Counted from the stretch's first letter, positions 1 through 10,434 are shown. The stretch: DNA of 64,000 bases from Diprion similis (GCF_021155765.1 NC_060118.1:310001-374000), one strand, 5' to 3'. Notes: generated by a model from the sequence alone, not told the origin. Program-made: numbers and translations.

Positions 1-653
1 GATTTAAATATTCCGATCGTTGTCAAAATCCGTGTCTTCTCCCCGATCGTCGAGGCGTTCTTCCGTAAAATTTTGTTCAGAAGCCTCGTATTTTGGGTTG
101 CAAATCGCATCCATTTTTGAACCTCGGTCGATGAAGATTTCTCGCTCAAACACTTTTTGGAATCCATTTTTGTTTCTTTCTTAATCGCACACTTGACAAG
201 AGTTATCGTTGCAAAGCTTGCTTCGTAATGATTGCTCTACGCCGACGCGGTCCCTTTTATGGTACATCGTGACTCACACATATCATCGAACCTTAGCGAA
301 CAATATTCTTCAACGAAAATTTTGAGATCTTTTTCGAGCGAATCTGCTGCTCGTGTAAGATGGTAAGACAGTTCTTGGAACTCGACGATGAAGTTTCACG
401 CGCTTCATGTACAAGACAGAGCTGTGGTAGTGCGATAGTATTAGTAGATATCGTTCTCTAAGCGCGCGATGAGGATGTTTTTACTTTGCCAGTGGTGTCA
501 GGTTTACGATTTCGAGACCTCTGCACTTGTTCAGTAGAGAAGAGTAAGACAGCGGGAATTTACAAACGTAACCGACAAGTGTCAACCACTTTGAGATTTC
601 ATATGGGTTTAATTGTGAACCTAAACACTTGAAGAAACTGCACGAAGAGTGGG
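1..653. other. Region without a supported gene
   Basis: I see no confident gene here. A short acidic ORF lies on the minus strand (ATG 112-114, stop 4-6, 36 codons) and another short ORF on the plus strand (359-460, 33 codons). Neither has a recognisable domain. They could be exons of a gene that extends outside the window. Confidence 0.4.
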
Positions 654-801
654 GTGTTCCATAAGCCTGATGAAATCATTCGCAGTCGAACTGTCAAAGT
701 GTCAAGGTGGGTGATCGAAATCAATGCAGTTACAAAGTTTTTTACGTTTATGTGCAACAACTTTGGATTTTACTTGAACGAAGAGAAACAATTCAACGTG
801 T

Positions 802-1170
802 GTGCCTTTTTCAGATTTTTTTCCCTCGGGAATTCGAAAAAAAGAATCGTTTCAAAAAAACAAAATATCGGTGAGTTTCATCAGAATATCGAAATTTTTT
901 CGTCTGTGTGTGATGGGCAATCGAGACTTTGGATATCCAACGGAATTATTTTTTTCCTCAGAAATGAAGTATGTCCACATTCTGCCGAACGTGAAAGTGC
1001 CTCGAGAATGGGCTGAGCACCTACCTCGAGGCTTCCTCGTTCGATCGGTTCAACTTGCCATTATGATCTATGTCGATGGGGACCGAAACGATATTTTTGT
1101 TTACCAAGCGGGTGTGACAGCCCGCTTGGAAAGAGTGGGGGATGGTTCGTGGTTATTCCTCAAAGTGTAA
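802..1170 (+). CDS. Hypothetical protein, possibly a last exon
   Basis: The best coding stretch starts at ATG 964, just after a pyrimidine-rich tract ending in AG (950-961) that looks like a splice acceptor. It ends at a TAA at 1168-1170. The product would end in a beta-rich segment of about 68 residues (MKYVHILPNVKVPREWAEHL onward, closing with GDGSWLFLKV). Upstream of 964 the open frame is low in coding character, so the longer reading from 802 is probably intron. I do not recognise the family. It lies 1 kb outside Polinton 1 and next to an oppositely oriented small gene at 1546-1878, so it may be host DNA or an older element. Confidence 0.35.
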   Translation: MPFSDFFPSGIRKKESFQKNKISVSFIRISKFFRLCVMGNRDFGYPTELFFSSEMKYVHILPNVKVPREWAEHLPRGFLVRSVQLAIMIYVDGDRNDIFVYQAGVTARLERVGDGSWLFLKV

Positions 1171-1545
1171 GATTAAGTTATATCATAATTTTTTACGTAA
1201 TTCGTTCGTTCGCTGATAAAATTTTTATTTCAATTATTTGGACAATGGTGTGATATCATTATAACAAGTTTGATGAATTGGTTTCTTTATTTTACAATAA
1301 AAACTACAAAACTTACGTGATTCTAGGATATATTAAAATTTTCTAAAGTTACAGTTTTTGTTGTGTTTGTGTGTGTTTCAGAATAATGTAACAGCCTTCG
1401 ACAGACCCCTCATTATAATCATGTGTGGAGTAGTAGTACAGTCGTAGTACAGTCGTAGTAGTAATAGTATTTTGTAATTTTGTGGATAAATATATTCTTT
1501 AAAACAATAATGCACATAATTTTGCTTAAATGTCGAAAACTTAAA
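1171..1545. other. AT-rich intergenic stretch
   Basis: Convergent 3' flank between the plus-strand ORF ending at 1170 and the minus-strand ORF ending at 1546. It holds short TAG/TCG-rich direct repeats (agtagtacagtcgtagtac, 1427-1455). A reverse-strand polyadenylation-like signal is plausible but not distinctive. No gene seen. Confidence 0.4.
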
Positions 1546-1878
1546 TTAAGTGCAGACTGATTCGAGAGTAGACGCATCGGTGAATTCCACCAGGTTATAT
1601 TGACCGCCCAGATACTTCAGCAGCAAGCGATTCTCCTCGACAGCCTGCACCAAGTTCTGCATCAGACCGTCGTCCTCGCAAAGTACCTTCGCCATGCGTG
1701 CCGGGAGAAAGACGCTGAACGTCGCATCCACATCGACGACCACCCGTTGACCAAATCGAGTCTGTACCCTCCTGACACTTGTGATTCGGTAATTTTTCAA
1801 AACTTCCAAGTCGGATAGCTTCCTCGTTGGTAGGAATTCTCGCAGTTTGCCAATTTGGTTCAATTTTGTGAAATCCAT
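1546..1878 (-). CDS. Small OB-fold-like protein
   Basis: An intact reading frame of about 110 residues. The first ATG (1876-1878) gives MDFTKLNQIGKLREFLPTRK; the open frame extends 7 codons further up but without an ATG. The middle has alternating hydrophobic beta strands typical of a small OB fold (NYRITSVRRVQTRFGQRVVV, then TFSVFLPARMAKVL), followed by a helix and a final strand. From memory, proteins of this shape are common as unnamed ORFs in transposon-rich arthropod loci, and single-stranded nucleic-acid binding would fit; this is inference from the pattern only. The gene lies about 330 bp outside the left Polinton 1 terminus, so it is not part of that element. Confidence 0.5.
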   Translation of the reverse strand: MDFTKLNQIGKLREFLPTRKLSDLEVLKNYRITSVRRVQTRFGQRVVVDVDATFSVFLPARMAKVLCEDDGLMQNLVQAVEENRLLLKYLGGQYNLVEFTDASTLESVCT

Positions 1879-2126
1879 TGTTGATGTTAATTTTCTCACA
1901 ATTTCAAACTTTCTAACTTCTTTGTCACTTTGTTAAGTTCAGATTTTTGATAAACGATTTTTTTCAAGTCTTCAAGATTTTTTAAGAACAGATCAATTCG
2001 CCGGCGTAGTTGTGCTTTGTCGGAGGTTCTCTTCATGAGAGCTGGAGAATCGTTGTAAGAATAACGTTCTGAAATTCAGGCTTCTATACCATATTTCTCC
2101 CACCAAGCGCTCAGAACCTTCCAGAA

Positions 2127-2208
2127 TTCAACGACGCGCCGAAAACCGATGGACGCAGGCCTCTCGACGTCAAGTCGCGACTTGTCGGACGATTCCGAGA
2201 ACTGTTTG
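2127..2208 (+). repeat. Satellite-like unit flanking Polinton 1 (left)
   Basis: This 82-bp stretch matches the units to the right of the Polinton at 24628 and 24719: ttcaacg-cgc-ccgaaa, then ctcgacgtcaagtcg, then cttgt and cgattccgagaa-tgtttg. The Polinton therefore inserted into a pre-existing tandem array, and its target duplication TGTTTG is the end of one unit. Confidence 0.75.
2203..2208. other. Target-site duplication TGTTTG (left), Polinton 1
   Basis: TGTTTG immediately precedes the terminal AG of the element and is repeated exactly at 24583-24588. In the flanking satellite the same hexamer occurs once at this point of the unit. Confidence 0.9.
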
Positions 2209-2339
2209 AGTAGCAGTAGTATGTTGGTTCTGGATCACCGCGTGTCCATGTGTCCGTGTGAGGTGTGCGTGCGTCCGTGTGACCGGCCTAAGCTGACTTA
2301 ACGTGGATATGTTGGTTCTGGCTCACCGCGCGTCGGTCC

Positions 2340-2386
<47 letters not shown>

Positions 2387-2688
2387 TGCGTGTGTGCGTG
2401 TGTGCGTGTGTGTGTGGCCGTGGTTCTCAACCCCCGTGAGTGTTATTATCAGTGGGTGATTACCATCGCGTGTGATTACCATTAGAGAGTGCAATGGTAA
2501 GTAGACCTCCGTTCAGCTGCGTCTGGCCAGCTGCCCAATTAATACACCGAGGCGGATTTTAACTTCCACATAAACCTGTCGTCCAAAATCACCTTGTTTT
2601 CGCGAAAAACTTACAATGTCGCCCGAGTAACCCCTTCGCATAAACCTGTCGGTTTTTCGCGATTTAGCGCATCTCAAAATAACACGAT
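2209..2688 (+). repeat. Left terminal inverted repeat of Polinton 1
   Basis: About 480 bp matching 24091-24582 in reverse complement. The shared core includes the segment with acttaacgtggatatgttgg, the cagctgcgtctggccagctg block and the gcgaaaaaccgacaggttta block. It contains a GT microsatellite and a short internal duplication of atgttggttctgg (2220 and 2308). The two arms differ in microsatellite length and by scattered substitutions, so this is not a recent insertion. Confidence 0.9.
2338..2417 (+). repeat. (CG)n-(TG)n microsatellite in left TIR
   Basis: Alternating CG then TG dinucleotides. The matching CA tract in the right TIR is at about 24392-24446. ORFs predicted across it are low-complexity artefacts. 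Confidence 0.9.
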
Positions 2689-2726
2689 CCCTAAGATCTT
2701 TTCACCCCACCCTAGCATTATCGTTG

Positions 2727-2733
2727 TATAAAA
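2727..2733 (+). promoter_or_regulatory. TATA box for the first Polinton 1 gene
   Basis: TATAAAA about 50 bp upstream of the ATG at 2778, with a CAGTC initiator-like site near 2757. The same arrangement (TATA, about 30 bp, initiator, ATG) recurs before the ORF at 8127. Confidence 0.6.
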
Positions 2734-3865
2734 GCGGTTCGCCAGCAAAAATCCACAGTCATAAAATCTCCTTCATCATGTCAGACTTCCACCTGAACAA
2801 CAACGTTGCTGTAGTTGCGGCCCAACTCGACTGGACCGACCTTAGACGGCTAACCGGCGAGCCTCTGCGAGAACACTTTGCCCAGCAGTGGGCTCGAGTT
2901 CGTTGCGGCACAGTTAGTGCCGTCCGTGGAAAAAATGTACCAGGCTACATTTGCCTGCAATGTTTCGTCGTCCAGTGAGTATACACAACGCCTCAAAATC
3001 ATCTAACACCAAAATCGCTTACAAAACATCACTTTCGTAGCGCCAACATAGAACTAGCGATGGGCGATGTTAGTAAAAAACATCGACATCGTAACATCGA
3101 TTTTTTCAATTCCTCACCATCGAACAATCGATGTTCTTCTGATAACATCGATTACTAACATCGATGGTGAGAACACGCGCGAAAATTTAAAAAATTCTAG
3201 CTACAACTGTAGAAAGCAAATTAAGCGCGAAAATTTCAAATTGTCATTGTTAAAAATAAGTATAAAATATAAGAATTCAATGTAAATTAGATCAAGTAAA
3301 ATTGAATTAATTAAATATTCTAATCAACAGCGGGAAATTCAATTGAAAATATAGATTTATCATCAAACTTCGTATTCACTATTCACTGTACAAACTGAAC
3401 AATACAATACAAGTGAGACAATGAAAATTTTATATGAAAAATGAGTACAAAAATAATATTATTCATTTAAACAAAAACATATTCTAAAGAAATTAAATAT
3501 TTTAATATTAAGTTTCGTTTCCCATAATTTTCTAGGAAATCCACTAAGAGAATACTGACATTGAAATTATAACTTTAGACCAAAGGAATAATTACAATAG
3601 GAATCTATCGTATACCAATATTAATAAAAAATTAACATCACAACCTTGTGGTATGACATAAACGAAGACTGTACATAGACTTAAATGTAAATAGCTTGTT
3701 TATCAAGTTTTTAGCTTCGAAAATGCAACAGTGATATATAATAACGAACTAATAGAACAGTACCATCGTTTCATGAATTTTTTCCCACTAATATGAGCAG
3801 CATCTAGTCTAGGATTAAGTCCATTGACATATTTTCAGCAATAATATGGTCTCAAATGGGTTAAA

Positions 3866-5908
3866 TTATAAACCCCAGTCTTCAGTACTTAAACTACTTA
3901 AAAAAAGTAATTTGTCTAAATTACTTCCACTAAGACGATTTCGATCGTCAGTCTTTACTTTTCCAGCTTCAGAAAAAAGCCGTTCGCATGGAACAGATGT
4001 TCCAACAACGCAAAAATATTCCATCGCGACTCTGTAAAGATTTGGATAAGAAGGTTTTAATAACTGCCAATGTTTCAGGGGATTTTCAGCTCTTGGAATG
4101 ACTGGTTGAGAAATGTATTGCTTGAGTTCAAATGTCAATCCATCCGTTGTATAAACTGTCGCACTTGTTTTGGCTACAAGATCATCATGATGTCGCCAAA
4201 TATTATTTTTATTTAACAATTCAGCTTTTGAGTCCTCAGTAGCTGTTGTAGCTGAAACGCCTGGAACTGATTTCGCGTCAGAGTTTTTAAAAGACTTCAT
4301 TCGTCTATTTATAAGATCCATCGCATTCGAGGCAGATATCGCTTTTTAAAAATGTAATTTCTTGAAACGTGGATCTAATATAGTTGAGATACATAATGTT
4401 TTGAATGATTCAATATCATTGAATTGTTTTGCAAGTTCAGTAAGTAGATGAGCTTTAAATGTGCTTCCAAATTCTGTTTTTGGTTTGGATATGCTAACTT
4501 CTTTTTCCACAACAGCAATGGCTGGTATAATGATACTACTTGTTAAATAGGAATTGCCGCTTATTTGAGTGATAATAATCATTATAGGCTGCATTAAACG
4601 AACAAGATCTCTCAGAATTGACGTTTCTTCGTGGCTTAACATCGGAGGAGGATTGCCACATTTGGAAGTTACAGGATATACATAGTTTTCTAAAAGTAAA
4701 AATCTTTCGAGCATGTCAAAAGTGGAATTCCACCTTGTGTCAACACTTTGAAGGAATTTCAGAGCAGTTCCTTCTGATTTTCCATCACGTTTTTGTAGCC
4801 TTATTAATTCGTCAGAAGCAGGTACACTTTTTCTTGTCACTGTGACAATATGTTTAACTTTATCAATAATTGCTTTGACATTTGGCATTTTAGATATAGC
4901 CTTAGGAACCACATGAGACAGACGATGAGCAAAGCATGGGAGTCGTTTGTCTTTGTCCGGTGCAAAAATGTCATTGATGGATTTCACCATATTAGACGCA
5001 CTGTCGCTTATCACCGCAGTTATTTTATTTTTTTGCAAGTCAAACGTTTCAAAAATAGATAATAAAGCTGTTGATATATTTTCTGCGTTATGCTCGACAT
5101 CCAGTTCTTTAACACAAAGATTTATACTTTTTATTTCTAAATTATCTTCAGATAAATAATGCGCAGTTGCACCCAAGTAGCTTTTTTGTGAATTGTCAGT
5201 CCAAATATCACACGTAATAGAGTAAAATGGGCATGTATTTAGTTCAGTCATGACTTTTGCTTTTAGGACATCATATTTGTCAACCATTAACTTAGTCATA
5301 GTTTTGCGACTGGGCATAGTGTAATGAGGTCTTGCGGTCTTTAAAAACTTTTGTAAGCCCCTTTTTTCAACGCAGCGGAGTGGCATATGATCAACTGCCA
5401 TCATATAAAGTAAAGAATTAGTCAGCTTCTCAGCTTCTACACCTCCATCTGTATAACATATTATAAAATTAGTATGAATGAAAATTTTTATTATAAATAA
5501 ATATAAAGTCAAACATTATAAATTAACCTGCATAAGAATTCACTTTTTTGTACAAGTCAAGAACAGGATTCCTCTGAGAACATAAAACAAAAGAAGTGTT
5601 GATTAAATATTCAATTTATCAGTTAATTGAATGCGTAAGATTTTGTACATACCGACATTTGAGTTTCAGTTTTTGATTTTTTATTTTCGACAGTAGTGCT
5701 AGAGGCCTGTGCAACTGTTGCGATAGAGCGTTTTTTGGTATTTAATTGTAGATCAGTCGGAATACACAGTTTGTGCTTTGAATGAAGGTGTCCACGTAAA
5801 TTTGATGTATTTCCTGAGGTTTTTATAACACTCTGGCAAAATTTGCATCGCGCAGAATTGGAATCAATCGTAGCGAAATAGTCCCAAACTTTACTTCTAT
5901 TTTTGGAG
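3866..5908 (-). pseudogene. hAT transposase (BED finger, RNase H-like core, hATC domain)
   Basis: The gene is spliced. The BED zinc-finger exon is about 5653-5908 (CKFCQS ... HLHSKH after VWDYFATIDSN). A small exon at about 5528-5573 encodes RNPVLDLYKKVNSYA. The main exon runs 5448-3866. The core has the hAT catalytic block around FYSITCDIWTDNSQKSYLGA and the helical insertion domain. The C-terminal dimerisation domain includes VGTSVPCERLFSEAGKV. A single in-frame TAA at 4346-4348, just after DPRFKKLHF, separates core and dimerisation domain. Everything else is open, so this copy is only slightly decayed. It resembles the ZBED-type hAT transposases of animals. Confidence 0.85.
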
Positions 5909-6075
5909 CTATAAAAAGTGAATAAAAATATGAAAACACATTTTGTACACTGCAATAAATACGAATGAAACCATTGGTACAGTTAAATAAAAATAAAATA
6001 ATGACATACATTGATGAGTTACCAGGATCGGGAGTCAATAAACCATTAGCTACGAAAGGATGAATAATTCAAAAA

Positions 6076-6680
6076 TTAATTTTCAATCAATGTATAGTTA
6101 TAGCTTTCAAGGTATTTAAACAAAGTAAAACATTTACCGCTGTTATTGGAATGTGTGGTTTGAGAAACTTGTTTGGATTTATTAAATAATGGAGGCTCGC
6201 TGGGTAAGACAGTATTTTTAGGAATAGCAGACTGGGTTACTGTTTTGGCTGAGGAACTTAAAGTTTTGGATGAAGAATTTTCATCTTCATTGTCAGGATT
6301 GGATTCAGGTGGATACTTAAGAAGATCGGTTTGGAAAGAGAATAGGAAAATAATGATTAGATATGACAGCACAAAGTAATAAAAAAATATTCTCATAAAA
6401 TCTCGGAATATACATACTAATCCATATCATCGAAAGACTTCCAGATGTGTTTAATGACATTATCTGGAACAGTTATTCTGCAAGAGTTGATCATTTCTTT
6501 CACGAATTTGTAAGCATATTTATCGTTGTCTGAAAATGTGAAAGATATTAAAAGATTATTAAAATCATAATACACATCAGTGGTTAAAAATTCCGATTGC
6601 AACCTATTGACAAGAATAGAATTTGGATTATTTTCTAATTGAAACAAATCGGATTTAATCAGAAAATAATTGAATTCCAT
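6076..6680 (-). CDS. Possible N-terminal exons of the hAT transposase
   Basis: Two open stretches precede the BED exon. The segment 6420-6680 starts with an ATG (MEFNYFLIKSDLFQLENNPN) and is acidic and hydrophobic. The other, about 6130-6340, is Ser/Thr-rich (SSSKTLSSSAKTVTQSAIPK) like the linkers in many hAT proteins. A GTATGT donor lies just after the first stretch. They may be 5' exons of the transposase at 3866-5908 or a separate small ORF. Splice phases could not be resolved with confidence. Confidence 0.45.
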
Positions 6681-7454
6681 CGCTCTAAATAGGATTTAAT
6701 CAGGATTTGTAACCAGGAATAAAAATAATAATTATTATTAACTTTATCATCATTACTGTTATTATTATTATTAATATTATGTACATACGCTTAAGTCTCG
6801 AATATTCAGCTGCTGTTAAACCACATATGTTGTATGAATCAGCGTCCGGTTGATTGATTTTGAACCACATCTGAAATGTCTTCGTATCCTCTTCTACTCA
6901 AGAAATAAAACAAAAATAATTTAGATTAATCTGGTATTAAATTTATTTTTCTTACTCAAGATTTAATTAAATTTTTCCCAGTAGCATTGAAAATTTTTTT
7001 TAAACCTGAGAAAAAATGAGAGGTTATGTGAAAGTACTTACCACGGTTACGGTCATCATTCATTATTGATGATTTATCAATTGAATTAATTGAAAATTGC
7101 AACTATTAAATATTAATTTAATAGATTGATAATAACAATTATTATTTTTGAAAGTACTGGAGTATGAACTACAAGAATGTAAAATTCAATTTGTAGTCAA
7201 ACGCAAAAAGTCTTCTTGGTCAAGCGTTACGCTCTTAGGTTGGGTTGAGGGCACTTGAACAGACAACTTTTTGAGGGTTCACAACAGTTCACCCTTCACA
7301 TAGGCACGAAGCGCGGTTAAGCGGTAACCAATTGAAATGCCTAAAATATGGTGTGCACTAGATTTCATGCATTTTGATCAGTTACCGCTCAATCGTGCTC
7401 CGCGCCACTGCGGCTGTGTGAACCCAGCCTCATCATACGCGCGGGAATGGAGTT
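6681..7454. other. hAT 5' noncoding region
   Basis: AT-rich sequence with TTA/ATT microsatellite tracts (6720-6785) and no coding signal, between the transposase 5' end and the subterminal AACATCGATGTT cluster. It probably contains the transposase promoter. Confidence 0.5.
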
Positions 7455-8035
7455 AACGATGTCGATGGTTGAATATTTTCTATCGAACATCGATGTATCG
7501 ACTTTGAAAAACATCGATGAAAAACATCGATGTTTCCGTAAAAAAACATCGATTGTCGAAACATCGATTAACATCGCCCATCGCTACATAGAACACTTCG
7601 ACAATAATGTGCTATTCTACATCTCGTTCGTGAAACCTGACTCGTTCACGTATCGAGTTTGTGGAGATAGTTTATTCGAAACAACCCGGCCAACAGAGGG
7701 TTGTACCAAGTGCGAAGAACTGATGGTCAAATTGAAACACGTTGCTGAAAGTATTAATTTTTACTTTTAATTCAACGTTGGAACACGCCTCCACACATTC
7801 CATGATTATATCATGACTGCATTATCATTTCCGACCTCAAGCTCAAAGGTTAGCAACTTCCGCCTCCTAATAGTTGATTACCCTACCATTAATTTTCGCA
7901 AAAATGTAGGTTTATAATCAGTCATTTGTATGCTCTGCTTCCATATGCAACAGAATTGCATTGTATGCAGAACGTCCTCACGTGAGTTATTGCTCACAGC
8001 CCATCATTGTTTCATACTCCCACCACCAATTTCCC

Positions 8036-8045
8036 CTGTATATAA
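8036..8045 (+). promoter_or_regulatory. TATA box for the ORF at 8127
   Basis: TATATAAAA about 85 bp upstream of ATG 8127. The 7771-8035 stretch between it and the preceding gene is AT-rich and has no other gene. Confidence 0.55.
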
Positions 8046-8126
8046 AAACTTCATCATACACCGCCTGAAGTCACAATCACTCCGCAAGCTGAACGGTCTC
8101 CACGCAAGCTGAACAATCTACAGACA

Positions 8127-8634
8127 ATGGCTGAACTGCAAGAATTGGTAAATATACACCGCGCCGTCGGCGTTGATCGCATTCTAACCAATGAATTATA
8201 TTTTGTCACAGACAAACTTACTCGATGAGCCACCAACCGCGTCGAACAACTCATTTTTCGGAGACTTTGGTTTGAGTCAACTGCTACCCGAATGGGATGT
8301 ATTACCGTAGAACGAGCCGAAGACTGGTATTCCCGAATCCATCAAACTACTCACCGACACACATTCCTGTTCTCTCAACAACGACGTTGGCAACGGAGAG
8401 GTAACCGTCCAAATTAAAATCTACAATACCAAGGATATTCTACGAACTGACAAGACTGACTGGTGGCGAACCGCTCTGTCCAACATGCAGTTCACAACCA
8501 ACCGAAGCTCTCCTGAATATCAGCTTTTGGGTGACCCGACTGCGAAAGTCATCTCCCGAATCCGCAAACTCCCCGGCAGCAAACCTGAACGCAAACGCCG
8601 AACCACTCAAAAAAACAAATTTGAACCCTATTGA
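8127..8634 (+). pseudogene. Polinton 1 small basic-tailed protein, one intron, in-frame stop
   Basis: Exon 1 is ATG 8127-8147 (MAELQEL), followed by a 64-bp GT-AG intron (8148-8211). Exon 2 is 8212-8634. An in-frame TAG at 8308-8310, after GLSQLLPEWDVLP, interrupts it; both sides stay in the same frame. The full frame would encode about 147 residues with a Pro/Glu-rich front, a central beta-rich part (NGEVTVQIKIYNTKDILRTD) and a basic C-terminus (KPERKRRTTQKNKFEPY) that could bind nucleic acid. A polyadenylation-like AATAAA follows near 8652. Family not recognised. The stop may be a nonsense mutation; readthrough cannot be excluded. Confidence 0.65.
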
Positions 8635-8710
8635 TAAAAAAATGTATTAAATGAATAAACAACTTTATTAAGAATATGATCAATTTTTTATTCTTCAGTG
8701 TACATTTATT

Positions 8711-9211
8711 TCATTCCTCGAAATTACTCTTGTCCTGATATTCATTGTACCACAGTCTCATGAGTTGCACGTTTTCAAACGCACAAATCCCTGCATGAAA
8801 GCTGCAATCAACTATCTTCTTGTCGTAGGATTTCCTCAACATTCCAATCGCTGGACAGCCCAGTTCCAACATATCCACCGCATTCAAGTTTTCCGCATAT
8901 TCCTCCAACCAACGAATTTTTTCCAATCCCTTGACAAGCACTAACGGCGTTCTGCCCAGGTGATCGCGCATAATCCTCCTCAAGTTGCCGTAAGTTGTAA
9001 AACCATGAGTCCACTGGAATCCATGATGATTATGCGTAAGATACTTCACTTGATGGCGCAGGTCATTCGACAACAGGTTCCAGGCGTATGGATCTCGAAA
9101 TATGTAATGGCTCATAGTCTTTGCTACGTTCTCATAAAATGCGACTTCTTTCACCACCAATTTATTTACAACGCCGATAAATCCCTGCACATCCACGAAC
9201 ATACAATCCAT
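8711..9211 (-). CDS. Conserved Polinton accessory protein (DxQGF ... Cys/His family)
   Basis: Starts at ATG 9209-9211 (MDCMFVDVQGFIGVVNKLVV), sharing one base with the capsid stop (TAATG). About 166 residues. It begins with D-x-Q-G-F and a conserved KEVAFY segment. A histidine-rich middle (LTHNHHGFQWTHG) and a C-terminal block with Cys and His (ELGCPAIG, CSFHAGICAF) follow. The same architecture occurs in Polinton 3 (49763-55384: DIQGF, KEVAVV, CYHHGIEW, LECPAFG), so it is a shared family of two divergent Polintons. The acidic front and Cys/His tail would suit a nuclease, but I see no established signature. Intact. Confidence 0.65.
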   Translation of the reverse strand: MDCMFVDVQGFIGVVNKLVVKEVAFYENVAKTMSHYIFRDPYAWNLLSNDLRHQVKYLTHNHHGFQWTHGFTTYGNLRRIMRDHLGRTPLVLVKGLEKIRWLEEYAENLNAVDMLELGCPAIGMLRKSYDKKIVDCSFHAGICAFENVQLMRLWYNEYQDKSNFEE

Positions 9212-10434
9212 TACAGCAATTTTCGAACAACGTTCGTTAGAGGTGTGTACTCGACGATTCGATCGTGCAGTATGAGACAATAAGCAGCTGTGTCATCCTC
9301 TATATCCGTTTCGCTCTCAAATTCTTTTCGTATGTCAACTGTAGCACTTTTTATAGATTCATTTTGTCGCGAACAATCTATCACTATTATTGGTGCATCC
9401 TTGATGTAAGTTTGCATATCCAGAATGGGTCTGTTCACAGTTCCATAATACAAATTCTGGAACTTAGCATACATATCGTACAGTAGAGCAAATTGTTCAT
9501 TTTTACAGCTTACGTTTAGATTTTCATATGGATATGAATCACTGTTCAGAAATAGCTTAACGTTGCGTAAATCGCAATGGTCGAAATAACTCGCATGATT
9601 CTTCACGTTTCCCTTCCGATTTCTTTGCAATGCAAATATCACATATCTTGGTTTTTCCAGTTGCGTTGCTATTTTGATGGGCCAAACTTGCATTTCAGAT
9701 TTCGGTAAATTGGGATATTCGTGCAACGACCAAGATCTGGAGCACATCTGTATCGGTTGATTTTTCTCCAATATTCTCAATAGCGACAGCTTTTCAACAT
9801 CCGATGGCATCACATGCGGTATTCTCCATTGTAATTTTGTTATTTCCAAACGCATGTCTTCCACAGCCGCACCAGTTTTGTAGCAATTTTTATCGGTTCT
9901 GCTTCGTATAAGAATGAGTTCGTGTCGAGCGTTGGCAACAATTTTCTTATAATCTTCTGCGAAACCCAGCACGGTATTCGATGGAATACATAGGCTGAAA
10001 TCACCCGTGTGGTGGTTGCTTTTATATCCACCATCCTTCCATCCAAATATTTCCATGGCATTTTTCTTACTCTGATCCAGCGAAATATAATTTTTCAACG
10101 TTGATGTTATTCCTACATTCTTACAAAGATCAATTTCCACACCATTTAATTCGTAGCGTATTTCATCGAAGAAAAAACACGGAAAGTTTTTTTTCAGCTC
10201 AGAATCAATTTGATAATTTCTCGCACTCGCAACAATTTTGATAGCTTTTCCCTGAATGTAGATCAAACTCTCACTCGGCAGCACACACAAATCCTGCTGT
10301 TGTATCAAAATGCGTATCTCGTCGTTATTGTTGTAGGAGAAATTTGCATACGGATTATGTGCATGCACTATCGCCTGGTTGATGCTGTTGTCGTAGACCG
10401 GCGATGCATCGATTCTCAGGATGTTGGACATCAT
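9211..10434 (-). CDS. Major capsid protein (Polinton double jelly-roll type)
   Basis: Intact 407-codon frame starting MMSNILRIDASPVYDNSINQ. It is beta-strand rich throughout, of the length class of Polinton/adintovirus hexon-like proteins (about 400-600). The opening block with the IRILIQQQDLCVLPSESLIY segment is the part I recognise as the Polinton capsid family. Position agrees: it follows the penton-like gene and sits in the protease-penton-capsid cluster. It would form the trimeric capsomer of an icosahedral particle. Its stop codon overlaps the start of the next gene by one base (TAATG at 9213-9209), suggesting coupled translation. No break seen. Assignment rests on family resemblance and synteny, not on a structure search. 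Confidence 0.8.
   Translation of the reverse strand: MMSNILRIDASPVYDNSINQAIVHAHNPYANFSYNNNDEIRILIQQQDLCVLPSESLIYIQGKAIKIVASARNYQIDSELKKNFPCFFFDEIRYELNGVEIDLCKNVGITSTLKNYISLDQSKKNAMEIFGWKDGGYKSNHHTGDFSLCIPSNTVLGFAEDYKKIVANARHELILIRSRTDKNCYKTGAAVEDMRLEITKLQWRIPHVMPSDVEKLSLLRILEKNQPIQMCSRSWSLHEYPNLPKSEMQVWPIKIATQLEKPRYVIFALQRNRKGNVKNHASYFDHCDLRNVKLFLNSDSYPYENLNVSCKNEQFALLYDMYAKFQNLYYGTVNRPILDMQTYIKDAPIIVIDCSRQNESIKSATVDIRKEFESETDIEDDTAAYCLILHDRIVEYTPLTNVVRKLL

Larger units (their letters stand above)
3055..7586. mobile_element. hAT DNA transposon with 8-bp TSD
   Basis: The ends are TAGCGATGGGCGATGTTA and its near-perfect inverted copy ending CATCGCCCATCGCTA at 7586. An 8-bp duplication CATAGAAC lies at 3047-3054 and 7587-7594, the size expected for hAT transposons. 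The subterminal regions are dense in AACATCGATGTT-like motifs in both orientations (3080-3165 and 7455-7575), candidate transposase-binding sites. A minus-strand transposase gene with BED finger and hATC domain fills the centre. Length 4,532 bp. It interrupts a Polinton 1 gene, so it is younger than Polinton 1. Confidence 0.95.
2778..7770 (+). pseudogene. Polinton 1 leftmost gene, unknown function, split by hAT
   Basis: Exon 1 runs from ATG 2778 (MSDFHLNNNVAVVAAQLDWT) to about 2974, where GTGAGT starts an intron that ends at tttcgtag (3040). Fourteen bases into exon 2 a hAT element is inserted (3055-7586). The same reading frame continues at 7595 and ends at the TAA at 7768-7770. Without the insert the product would be about 130 residues with two CxxC pairs (CLQC in exon 1, CTKC near the C-terminus), suggesting zinc binding. 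I do not recognise the family. Its place next to the TIR, its own TATA box and its small size resemble accessory genes at Polinton ends. Only the hAT insertion visibly breaks it. Confidence 0.7.

Noticed and set aside
2288-2494. ORFs of alternating His-Thr or Val-Cys residues
   Set aside because: Translation of the GT/CA microsatellite in the TIR.
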